Below are positions 17,201 through 26,416 of a stretch of DNA of 64,000 bases, piece by piece (position 1 is the first letter of the stretch; every line of letters begins with the position of its first letter). The notes under the pieces were generated by a model. That model was not told the origin of the DNA, ran no database searches, and saw only the letters and a program-made list of their open reading frames with translations. The stretch covers positions 90,246 to 154,245 of the forward strand of contig NZ_BMUG01000016.1 of NCBI RefSeq assembly GCF_014650075.1, in the 5' to 3' direction. The DNA comes from Streptomyces microflavus. GTDB lineage: Bacteria; Actinomycetota; Actinomycetes; Streptomycetales; Streptomycetaceae. The translations under genes and the position numbers were made by a program.

Positions 17201-18628
17201 GGGCATCCCGCACGCGCGGGGAGCAGACGGTCAGCACCATCGTGGACGCTGCATTCGCGGGACCATCCCCGCGTGCACGGGGAGCAGCCGACGAGCGCCA
17301 GGCCAGCGGCGCGGGTGGTGGGATCATCCCCGCGTGCACGGGGAGCAGTGGTCAGCCATGGCCCCCAGTACCGCGTACTCGGGATCATCCCCGCGTGCAG
17401 GGGGAGCAGACGGATCGGATGTCCGCGACGGACGGGGTCGCGGGATCATCCCCGCACGCGCGGGGAGCAGACCTGGTCGCACAGGACCGCGACCTCGGTG
17501 TCGGGACCATCCCCGCACGCGCGGGGAGCAGATGCCGCCGAGGTCCCCGACCGCGAGCGGCTGGGGACCATCCCCGCACGGGCGGGGAGCAGAAGCCGAC
17601 CAGCTCGACCGGCTGGGGCATCCCGGGACCATCCCCGCACGCGCGGGGAGCAGCAGCTTCTTGAGCCGGCGGATGACTCGAACGGAGGGCCATCCCCGCA
17701 CGCGCGGGGAGCAGGGAGCCGTGGGCTTCACCTTCTTCAGCTCCTCGGGACCATCCCCGCACGCGCGGGGAGCAGGGGCGTAGTACCCGTCGGGGAGTGC
17801 GGTCATCGGGACCATCCCCGCACGCGCGGGGAGCAGAGGCAAGGACGGTGTTCACGGTCGTCACGTTCGGGACCATCCCCGCACGCGCGGGGAGCAGTGG
17901 ACGTTCGTGTGTTCCGCGCTGGTTAGCCGGGGACCATCCCCGCACGCGCGGGGAGCAGGCCACCGTCGCTGATCCCCCCGCCTGTCCCGGGGGACCATCC
18001 CCGCACGCGCGGGGAGCAGGCGCCACGGAGATCACGCTCACCTGGAAGACCGGGACCATCCCCGCACGCGCGGGGAGCAGAAAAGGCCCGGTCCGCACGT
18101 GGTTCTGTGCGCGGGACCATCCCCGCACGCGCGGGGAGCAGAAGCGCGGCCGGGGCCGCAACTCCATGGTCCCGGACCATCCCCGCACGCGCGGGGAGCA
18201 GGCAGTCCAGGGGCAGGCCCGTTCCGCGCGCCGGGGACCATCCCCGCACGCGCGGGGAGCAGGGCCGGGCCGGGAGGTGTCGGCGCAGCCGGGCGGGACC
18301 ATCCCCGCACGCGCGGGGAGCAGGTGTCCATCGCTTCGCAGAGGCCGGGCGGCTGGGGACCATCCCCGCACGCGCGGGGAGCAGTAGTCGGCCGGGTTCC
18401 AGATCGTCGGCTGGTCGGGACCATCCCCGCACGCGCGGGGAGCAGCTCCGGCATCTCTTCGTCGTCGAGGTCGATTCGGGACCATCCCCGCACGCGCGGG
18501 GAGCAGACCAACACGCTGAGGCACTTCCCCCGGAACAAGGGACCATCCCCGCACGCGCGGGGAGCAGCCCCCGCCCCTCTCAACCCCCCTGTTGGCGTTG
18601 GGACCATCCCCGCACGCGCGGGGAGCAG
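17201..18628 (-). CRISPR. CRISPR array 3, 24 repeats / 23 spacers
   Basis: The distal repeat at 17201 is shortened to 26 bases. Full repeats run from 17259 to 18600, almost perfectly 61-periodic with one 60-base step before 18173. From 17442 on nearly every repeat carries the same loop variant (GCACGCGCGG on the plus strand), whereas the three older ones have GCGTGCANGG. The leader is at the right. Confidence 0.97.
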
Positions 18629-18715
18629 ACTTCCTGACCTGCAGCGTTACAGAGGGAGAGCGCGATTCTCAAGCACTTTCACCGAATCCGGCATATCGGT
18701 CAAGCTGCCAGTCAC
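18629..18715 (-). promoter_or_regulatory. leader of array 3
   Basis: Begins CTTCCTGACCTGCAGCGTTA after the last repeat; conserved block GATTCTCAAGCACTTTCA at 18664-18681, then CCGGCATATCGGTCAAGCTG. Confidence 0.75.
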
Positions 18716-18760
18716 ACTCTCGCTACAGAGGAAGAACGCTTTCCATGGTCTCGCCGGTTC

Positions 18761-20434
18761 TTACAGATCCCATTCATCGGCCAGCAGGCCCACGAGTCGC
18801 AATTGTCGCTTCTGTAGCAGCTCCGGCACCCACGTCTCATGCTGAAGGACCTGACTGGTCAGCGCGAACGTTGAGACGCCGTGCCTGCCGGTGAAGTACT
18901 TGGTCTTCTTCTCCGTGAAGTCGTAGTTCTGGGCATAGGCGTTCTTCGTTCGGTTCAGCAGAACGAGGTTGCCCAACCGGTGCGTCCACTGTCCGCGTTG
19001 CTTCTCGGTGAAATCACGTAGCCACCGCGCCCCGGCCTTCGGGTTCTGCGGCAATACGTGCTCGACGGTGATCAACGCGTGGTCGTACGAGACTCCGGGC
19101 TTTCCGGCAAGCATCTCGTCCAGGCGAAGCAGAATGTACTTACGAGTCCTGGTGACGAGGTAGATGTCACCTTCCAGACGGGCAAGAGTCTCGGTCCTCT
19201 CCTCATCCGTCAAAGCGAAGGACGGAGCATCCAGGCCCTTGCCGGCGTCGAGCTCCCGCAGCAGGTCCGCGTAGCGTGTGACGCGAGGAGTGGTGTAGAC
19301 CCGGCGAATGAACATACTGGCCGCGAGTCGCTCCAGCGCGCCGAAGAACCTGTCGAGCCAGGCGGGATCGTGGCCATGGGTGCGCAGTGCCCACAGAGCC
19401 GCAGGCCGCCAGTCGTTGTTGTCGATCTGCTGGAGTCGTTTGAACCAGGCGTTGACCTGCTCGGCTCCTGAGGCCGCCGTGTAGCGGGCATCACGAATCT
19501 GCACGTAGGCATCCGCATACGGCACCACGACCTCGGTGACGAATGCCTCGGCCTTGCCCGGCAAATAGCGACTGAGGACCTGCTCGGGAAACTCCTTGAG
19601 CAGTTCCCGCTCCGCCCGCTTCATGGCGAACACCATGCGCAGGTGGAGGAAAAGATCAGCGAAGTCATCCCGGCCCAGAGCCTCCTCGGCGTCCTCCCAC
19701 TTGCGGGCACACTGCTCCGAAGCGACCTCGTCCAGAGCCCCGATGATGTGCGACTTGAAAATGTCCGTCGGTGACAGGTCCATGCCCCGAGAGTTCATCA
19801 CGCTAAAAATCCGGTGGGCGCTGTCAAGGTCAGGGGTGCTAACCACGACCAGGAAGGTACGCTCCCCCAGCATCTGCACAAGGTCCAGGCGGCGAGCCTC
19901 GGACCATTCCACGAGTATCGCGTGCAGTGCGGCCGCATTGCGCAGCACGGCCTTCTGCGCGTCCGTAGGCAGGGACCCCTCCTTCAGGCTCCGCAGTGCC
20001 TCGGTGCCTTCCCTCGTCTGGATGTACTGCTGGAAGAAGCCCGCGTCGCGCATACGCAGGGTGAGCCTGGGCTTGGGAGCGAGCCGCCGGACCTTGTTGC
20101 CGGGCTCCGTGACAAGCCTGTCGAGATCGCTGCGTAGATCAACGTCCTCCGTCAGGTCACGCAGGAGGGCAAACAGGATGGTCAGCGTAGTGAGGCGCTG
20201 CTGCCCGTCAATAACCTCTGCCGGTGCATCGCCTTTCGCCTTGACCAGGACGACCGAGCCAAGGAAGTACGGCTCGCCCGTGCCCCGTTCAAGCGACTCC
20301 TCCAGATCCGTGAGCAACTGGACCGCCTGCTCGACATCCCACGCGTAAGGCCGCTGGTAGTCCGGAATCCTGAAGTCGTAGTCGCTGCTGAACACCTTGT
20401 GCAGGGAAACTTCCTGCGCCTCGAGCTGCTGCAT
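18761..20434 (-). CDS. GmrSD-like type IV restriction enzyme (DUF262 + DUF1524/HNH)
   Basis: 557 residues from ATG 20434 (GGGGG just upstream). The N-terminal DUF262 domain has IPDYQRPYAW (23-32) and VIDGQQRLTTLTILFALL (75-92), where DGQQR is the nucleotide-hydrolysing signature of the GmrS/ParB-like fold. The C-terminal DUF1524 domain has TVEHVLPQNP (about 456-465) and HRLGNLVLLNRTKN (about 485), a His-Me/HNH nuclease core. Fused proteins of this type cleave modified (for example glucosylated) phage DNA using NTP. The gene lies alone, between the leader of array 3 and the distal end of array 4, transcribed leftward like the arrays. Length and motif order are normal, so it is probably functional. 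Confidence 0.88.
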   Translation of the reverse strand: MQQLEAQEVSLHKVFSSDYDFRIPDYQRPYAWDVEQAVQLLTDLEESLERGTGEPYFLGSVVLVKAKGDAPAEVIDGQQRLTTLTILFALLRDLTEDVDLRSDLDRLVTEPGNKVRRLAPKPRLTLRMRDAGFFQQYIQTREGTEALRSLKEGSLPTDAQKAVLRNAAALHAILVEWSEARRLDLVQMLGERTFLVVVSTPDLDSAHRIFSVMNSRGMDLSPTDIFKSHIIGALDEVASEQCARKWEDAEEALGRDDFADLFLHLRMVFAMKRAERELLKEFPEQVLSRYLPGKAEAFVTEVVVPYADAYVQIRDARYTAASGAEQVNAWFKRLQQIDNNDWRPAALWALRTHGHDPAWLDRFFGALERLAASMFIRRVYTTPRVTRYADLLRELDAGKGLDAPSFALTDEERTETLARLEGDIYLVTRTRKYILLRLDEMLAGKPGVSYDHALITVEHVLPQNPKAGARWLRDFTEKQRGQWTHRLGNLVLLNRTKNAYAQNYDFTEKKTKYFTGRHGVSTFALTSQVLQHETWVPELLQKRQLRLVGLLADEWDL

Positions 20435-20588
20435 GCCCCCATGATGAGGCAGCAGTTGGCACCGCGTCCCGGTAGACAACGAACCCGGCCCAAGTCGCTG
20501 ACGCGGCGCCCGGGGCCAGCAAGGTGTCGGCTCGGCTCCGCCCCGCGCGGAGAACACCGCTATGGGGTCATTGACTCCACGGCATCAC

Positions 20589-20674
20589 CGGATCGCCTCC
20601 ACCCGCCCGGAGAGCACCCGAATACGAACGCCCAGCTCAGCCGACCCCGGGTGTTCTCCACGCGAGGTAAGCCG
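20589..20674 (-). repeat. relic repeats of a second CRISPR repeat family
   Basis: On the minus strand 20589-20617 reads GTGCTCTCCG...GGCGATCCG, agreeing at 24 of 29 positions with the second-family repeat at the end of array 5. A 32-base spacer-length gap follows. Then 20651-20674 reads GTGTTCTCCACGCG joined to AGGTAAGCCG, a shortened copy in the opposite orientation. Both lie just beyond the degenerate distal end of array 4. Confidence 0.55.
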
Positions 20675-20680
20675 CTGTCA

Positions 20681-23268
20681 AGAACCACCCCCGCGCGCGG
20701 CAGTGAGCAGCGGACGGCCGCCCGTGCAGTGTCGAAGAACCAGGGACCATCCCCGCGGGCGCGGGGAGCAGTCTGCCTTCTTCGTCTCGACGATCACCGT
20801 CAGGGGACCATCCCCGCAGGCGCGGGGAGCAGACATCCTCAACGTGAAGATGAAGGACTGGGGGAGGACCCTCCCCGCGAGCGCGGGGAGCAGTGCTCGT
20901 CCTCGCCCTTCGTCTCGATGCGGTAGGGACCATCCCCGCACGCGCGGGGAGCAGTACGGGCTGTCCGGCTCCCCTCGGCCCTGCCCGGGACCATCCCCGC
21001 ACGCGCGGGGAGCAGGGGGAGATCCTCACGTTTGTCCCGTCGCTGCTGGGACCATCCCCGCACGCGCGGGGAGCAGCCACAAGGGGCGCAGCGCGATCAG
21101 GCTCCGGCGGGACCATCCCCGCACGCGCGGGGAGCAGAGATTGGGAGATCCAACGTTGTGGATTGGATAGGGACCATCCCCGCACGCGCGGGGAGCAGCC
21201 GGCCGGGTCGATGTAATGCCGCCATCCGGTGGGACCATCCCCGCACGCGCGGGGAGCAGTTGTCGTCGGTGTCGACGACTGCTACGTCGAGGGGACCATC
21301 CCCGCACGCGCGGGGAGCAGGGATGAGTACGACCACGATGGAGCTTACGGAGAGACCATCCCCGCATGCGCGGGGAGCAGGCCGCCAGCGTGGCGGCGAG
21401 CAGCGAGCAGACGGGACCATCCCCGCACGCGCGGGGAGCAGGACGTCGACAAGATGACGTCGTCCCTGGGCCGGCGATCATCCCCGCGTGCGCGGGGAGC
21501 AGCATGGGTGGCACACCCTCATAGGGACCATCCCCGCGTGCGCGGGGAGCAGATGCGACGGGACGAACACGACGGACCCCCGGGGGGACCATCCCCGCGT
21601 GCGCGGGGAGCAGGAGCACAGGAATACGAGGGCGCTGACCGCCAGGGGACCATCCCCGCGTGCGCGGGGAGCAGAGGTTCAGGCCCGGGGGGATCGCCTC
21701 GATCTCGGGACCATCCCCGCGTGCACGGGGAGCAGACCTCACGAACGCGGGTGTACGGGTCGGACGTGGGACCATCCCCGCGTGCACGGGGAGCAGTAGA
21801 AGTGGGCGTTGCCGTCGACCTCGGCCTTGGGACCATCCCCGCGTGCACGGGGAGCAGTGCACGGAGCGGACTTCGGGATCGCTCTCCGAGGGACCATCCC
21901 CGCGTGCACGGGGAGCAGAGAACGGGCGCGAGGACCTGGACGTGTCCGGTGGGACCATCCCCGCGTGCACGGGGAGCAGGGCCCGTTCGGGGCGCCCACG
22001 AACCCCTTCAAGGGACCATCCCCGCGTGCACGGGGAGCAGGGCCTGCACCTCGATCTGGAACTGGCGGCCCAGGGACCATCCCCGCGTGCACGGGGAGCA
22101 GGAGGCCGAGGTGAGGATGCCCTGGGCGATCAGGGGACCATCCCCGCGTGCACGGGGAGCAGAGTCACCGGGAAAAAGGACGGCTCGCAGCCGCGGGACC
22201 ATCCCCGCCTGCACGGGGAGCAGTCATTGCGGCCGATCTCCCGGCCGATGGCCCGGGGACCATCCCCGCGTGCACGGGGAGCAGCAGGAAATTGATGCGC
22301 TTACCGGTCCGTCTTCGGGACCATCCCCGCGTGCACGGGGAGCAGGTCCTGTCCGGACTGACCGCCGCCGCCGTGGGGGGGACCATCCCCGCGTGCGCGG
22401 GGAGCAGACGAAGGGACCCGACATGAGCCACACCAGCGCGGGACCATCCCCGCGTGCGCGGGGAGCAGTAGGGAATCGGCAATGTTCGTGCCGGTTTCTG
22501 GGGACCATCCCCGCGTGCGCGGGGAGCAGCGCAAGCGGGCGCTGCGCCGAGCTGCCGGACGGGGACCATCCCCGCGTGCGCGGGGAGCAGCGGGGAAACA
22601 GGGGGCGTCCGCTGGTCAGGGCGGGACCATCCCCGCGTGCGCGGGGAGCAGGCCCACTCCTGTGCACCGGCCGTGAGCAGGATGGGACCATCCCCGCGTG
22701 CGCGGGGAGCAGGTCGGCGGCCGCCCTCCCCCGCCCGGCGCGTTGGGACCATCCCCGCGTGCGCGGGGAGCAGCCGCCCTTGGTGAGGGTCGCCTGGATC
22801 GGGAGGGGACCATCCCCGCGTGCGCGGGGAGCAGAGCACGTACACCGACATCGCGAGCCTGGACGAGGGACCATCCCCGCGTGCGCGGGGAGCAGGCACA
22901 GAGTGTCGCCCACCACGGCCAGCGTGGGGGACCATCCCCGCGTGCGCGGGGAGCAGTCGACGATCCATCCGGCGCCGCCGGTGTTGGAGGGACCATCCCC
23001 GCGTGCGCGGGGAGCAGCCCGCCGCCGATGAGGCTGAGGGCTCCGCCGAGGGACCATCCCCGCGTGCGCGGGGAGCAGGACGGGTCGCGCGGGCTCAGGT
23101 CCCCCGCGGTGGGACCATCCCCGCGTGCGCGGGGAGCAGGGCACCCCTGAAGGGTGGGAGCTGTTCGAGGTCTCGGCCGGGACCATCCCCGCGTGCGCGG
23201 GGAGCAGTGTCTTAATCGTCTCAGCGAACCGCAGAACTAGGGACCATCCCCGCGTGCGCGGGGAGCAG
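20681..23268 (-). CRISPR. CRISPR array 4, 43 repeats / 42 spacers
   Basis: Repeats from 20681 (degenerate) and 20743 through 23240, mostly 61-periodic. Exceptions are a 21-base spacer at 21503-21523 and a 39-base spacer at 23140-23178. Repeat loop variants occur in blocks along the array: GCACGCGCGG at 20926-21441, GCGTGCGCGG at 21474-21674, GCGTGCACGG at 21707-22345 and GCGTGCGCGG again from 22379 to the leader. The largest array, it lies immediately upstream of cas3 but is transcribed away from it. Confidence 0.97.
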
Positions 23269-23345
23269 TCTTCCTGACCTGCAGCGTTACAGAGGGAGGG
23301 TGCGATTCTCGAGCACTTTCATTGATTCCGGCATATCGCCCATTG
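23269..23345 (-). promoter_or_regulatory. leader of array 4
   Basis: TCTTCCTGACCTGCAGCG follows the last repeat; conserved block GATTCTCGAGCACTTTCA at 23304-23321. The cas3 start is 150 bases further right, so this segment and the next 150 bases must hold divergent promoters for array 4 and the cas operon. Confidence 0.75.
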
Positions 23346-23494
23346 CGCCTTTCTGGCTGCTTGCTGTGTCAAGTCGCAGATGGTGGTGGCGCATCTTACG
23401 GTCGGACATCGGCCGACACGTGGTGGTCGGCGGAATGGCATCAGATTTTCTGATCAGGGCGTGTTGTTCGGTTGTTTGCCTGTATTTATCTGAC

Positions 23495-26416
23495 ATGGCT
23501 GATGAGGGTGGGGGCCGGTTAGGTCTCGGGGGGCGGCTGCGGGGTGCTGTTCGGCGGGTGTGGGCGAAGCATGACCGGGATGCCGAGGGCTGGCTGCCGT
23601 TGTGGCGGCATCTGGAGGACAGCGCTGCTGTGGCGGGGCTGCTGTGGGATGAGTGGCTGCCGGGGCGGGTTCGGGGTGTGATCGGGGCGTCGCTGCCCGG
23701 TGGGCTGGAGGACGGGCGGCGGCTGGTGGTGTGGCTGGCTGGTGTGCATGACATCGGGAAGGCGACGCCGGCGTTCGCGTGTCAGGTTGATCAGCTGGCT
23801 GACCGCATGCGGGATGTGGGCTTGGAGATGCGGACGCAGAAGCAGTTCGGCCCGGATCGGAAGCTCGCTCCGCACGGTCTGGCGGGGCAGTTGCTGCTGG
23901 GGGAGTGGCTGGAGGAGCGGCACGGCTGGTCGGGGAGGCAGTCGGGTCAGTTTGCGGTGGTGGTGGGTGGTCATCATGGTGTGCCGCCGGAGCATGGGCA
24001 GATCAAGGCGTTGTATGACCGTCCGCATCTGCTGCGTACGCCGGGGCCGAGCCAGGGGGTGTGGCGGCGGGTCCAGGAGGAGCTTCTCGACGGGTGTGCG
24101 GAGGAGTTCGGCGTGGGGGAGCGGCTGGGTGTGTGGCGTTCGGTGCGGTTGCCGCAGCCGGTGCAGGTGCTGTTGAGCGCTGTGGTGATCGTGGCGGACT
24201 GGATCGCGAGTAATCCGGAGCTGTTTCCGTATTTTCCGCAGGAGGTGCCGCGTTCTGGTGAGGAGCGGGTGGCGGCAGCGTGGCGTGGGCTGAGTCTGCC
24301 GCCGCGCTGGGAGCCGTCGCTGCCGCCGGTGGATGCGGGGGAGTTGTTCGCAGCCCGGTTCGATCTTCCTGGTGGGGCGGTGGTGCGACCGGTGCAGGAG
24401 GCCGCGGTCCGGTTGGCGCATTCCATGCCGGCGCCGGGGCTGATGCTGATCGAGGCTCCGATGGGGGAGGGGAAGACCGAGGCGGCGCTGGCGGTGGCGG
24501 AGGTTTTCGCGGCGCGTTCCGGGGCGGGTGGAATGCTTTTCGCGCTGCCGACGATGGCGACGGGCAATGCCATGTTTCCGCGGCTGCTGGACTGGCTGGA
24601 GAGGCTGCCGGCCGAGGGTGGGGCGCGGCTGTCTGTGTTGCTGGCGCACTCGAAGGCTGCGCTGAACGATGACTTCGCCGAGTTGCTGCGGGACAGTCGG
24701 CAGCCGATCGTCGCGGTCGATGTCGATGAGGATGTTTCCCCGTGGCGCCCTGCGGATGCGGGTCGGGTGGCGCCGGCTGTGCTGGTGGCGCACGCGTGGC
24801 TGCGGGGGCGGAAGAAGGCGTTGCTGTCCTCGTTCGTCACGGGCACGGTGGACCAGTTGCTGTTCGCGGGGCTCAAGAGCCGTCATCTGGCGCTGCGTCA
24901 TCTCGCGGTGGCGGGCAAGGTCGTGGTGATTGATGAGGCGCACGCTTACGACACGTATATGAGCGTCTATCTGGACCGGGTTCTGGAGTGGCTGGGGGCG
25001 TACGGCGTGCCGGTGGTGGTGCTGTCTGCGACGCTGCCGGCCGCTCGGCGCCGTGAGATGGCGGCCGCTTACGCAGGTGCCGGCCCTGAGGCGTTGGGTT
25101 TCAGTGAGGTGGAGGGGGCCACGAGGTACCCGCTGGTGACGTGTGTGGCGCCCGGGCGGGCCCCGGTGATCGAGTGTCCGGCGGTGTCGGGGCGGGGTGG
25201 GCGGGTGGTTGTGGAGCCGTTGGGCGACGAGCTGGAAGTGCTTGCGGAACGGCTTGGTTCGGAGCTCGTCGACGGCGGATGTGTGCTGGTGGTCCGTAAC
25301 ACGGTGCAGCGTGTCCTGGATACCGCGAAGGTCCTTCGTGCGCGTTTCGGCAAGGGGCAGGTGACGGTTGCGCATTCCCGGTTCGTCGATGTGGACCGGG
25401 CGATGAATGATGCCGGGCTGCTCGACCGGTTCGGGCCGCCCGGGAGGTCGGGTGGTGTACGGCCGGTGGGGCCGCACATCGTGGTGGCCAGTCAGGTCGC
25501 CGAGCAGTCCTTGGATGTGGACTTCGATCTTCTGGTGAGCGATCTGTGTCCTGTTGACCTGCTGCTGCAGCGTATGGGCCGCCTGCACCGCCACCAGCGC
25601 GGTGCCGGCCAGCTCCTGCGGCCGGCGGGGATGCGGGTGGCGCGGTGCCTGGTGACGGGGGTGGACTGGGCCGGTGCTGTGCCTGTGCCGGTGCGGGGTT
25701 CTGTCGCGGTGTACGGGCAGTACAGCCTGCTGCGGTCGCTCGCCGTGCTGCGCCCGCACCTGGAGAGGGGCGGGCGTCCGGTGGGTCTGCCGCAGGACAT
25801 CAGTGTGCTGGTGCAGGCGGCGTACGGGGAGCCGTCCCAGGTGCCCGGTGGGTGGGAAGAGGAATGGGCCCAGGCTCGGGGACGGCATGAGAAGCACCGG
25901 GCGGATCAGGCGGAGCGGGCCGGCCGGTTCCGGATTGATGCGGCTGGGCGGGCGGGGCGGCCGCTGATCGGCTGGGTGTCCGGCGGGGGCGGGGACGCCG
26001 ACGATACGCGGGCCGGGCGGGCTCAGGTCCGTGACAGCCAGGAGACGCTGGAAGTTCTCGTTGTGCAGCGGCTGGCGGACGGGCGGCTGGTCACGCTGCC
26101 CTGGCTGGCGAAAGACGGCCGGGGGCGCGTGCGTGGCGGCCTCGACCTGCCTGTGGACCGGTGCCCGTCCCCTGCGGCGGCGCGGGCTGCGGCGAGTAGC
26201 GGACTTCGGCTTCCGGTGCAGTTCTCGGCGCCCGAGGTGATGGACCGGGCGATCGCCGAGCTGGAGAAGTTCTTCGTCCCGGCGTGGCAGTCCAAGGACA
26301 GCCACTGGCTGGCCGGGCAGCTGATTCTCGTTCTCGACGCCGATTGTCAGACCCAACTGGCAGGCTTCAGCCTCCAGTACAGCGAAAGTGATGGACTTGA
26401 GGTGACCCGTGTCTGA
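23495..26416 (+). CDS. cas3: CRISPR-associated helicase/nuclease Cas3 (type I-E)
   Basis: 973 residues from ATG 23495. The frame is open upstream, but that part would translate the array 4 leader, so this start (or ATG 23435) is preferred; no clear ribosome site is seen. HD nuclease: His39, HD at 85-86 (LAGVHDIGK), His127, His160-His161 and Asp235 (VIVADW), the metal-binding set. Helicase: Walker A APMGEGKT (321-328), DEAH (480-483), SAT (511-513) and QRMGRLHRH (692-700). Cas3 is recruited by Cascade at an R-loop and unwinds and degrades target DNA 3'-5'. Its stop overlaps the cse1 start by eight bases. No inactivating change is seen. Confidence 0.97.
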   Translation: MADEGGGRLGLGGRLRGAVRRVWAKHDRDAEGWLPLWRHLEDSAAVAGLLWDEWLPGRVRGVIGASLPGGLEDGRRLVVWLAGVHDIGKATPAFACQVDQLADRMRDVGLEMRTQKQFGPDRKLAPHGLAGQLLLGEWLEERHGWSGRQSGQFAVVVGGHHGVPPEHGQIKALYDRPHLLRTPGPSQGVWRRVQEELLDGCAEEFGVGERLGVWRSVRLPQPVQVLLSAVVIVADWIASNPELFPYFPQEVPRSGEERVAAAWRGLSLPPRWEPSLPPVDAGELFAARFDLPGGAVVRPVQEAAVRLAHSMPAPGLMLIEAPMGEGKTEAALAVAEVFAARSGAGGMLFALPTMATGNAMFPRLLDWLERLPAEGGARLSVLLAHSKAALNDDFAELLRDSRQPIVAVDVDEDVSPWRPADAGRVAPAVLVAHAWLRGRKKALLSSFVTGTVDQLLFAGLKSRHLALRHLAVAGKVVVIDEAHAYDTYMSVYLDRVLEWLGAYGVPVVVLSATLPAARRREMAAAYAGAGPEALGFSEVEGATRYPLVTCVAPGRAPVIECPAVSGRGGRVVVEPLGDELEVLAERLGSELVDGGCVLVVRNTVQRVLDTAKVLRARFGKGQVTVAHSRFVDVDRAMNDAGLLDRFGPPGRSGGVRPVGPHIVVASQVAEQSLDVDFDLLVSDLCPVDLLLQRMGRLHRHQRGAGQLLRPAGMRVARCLVTGVDWAGAVPVPVRGSVAVYGQYSLLRSLAVLRPHLERGGRPVGLPQDISVLVQAAYGEPSQVPGGWEEEWAQARGRHEKHRADQAERAGRFRIDAAGRAGRPLIGWVSGGGGDADDTRAGRAQVRDSQETLEVLVVQRLADGRLVTLPWLAKDGRGRVRGGLDLPVDRCPSPAAARAAASSGLRLPVQFSAPEVMDRAIAELEKFFVPAWQSKDSHWLAGQLILVLDADCQTQLAGFSLQYSESDGLEVTRV

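Noticed and set aside
21229..23031. Long open frames running through the CRISPR arrays on both strands
   Set aside because: They translate the repeat over and over (DHPRVRGEQ, SPRTRGWSP types). The 29-base repeat plus 32-base spacer is 61 bases, so the frames rotate through repeats free of stops.
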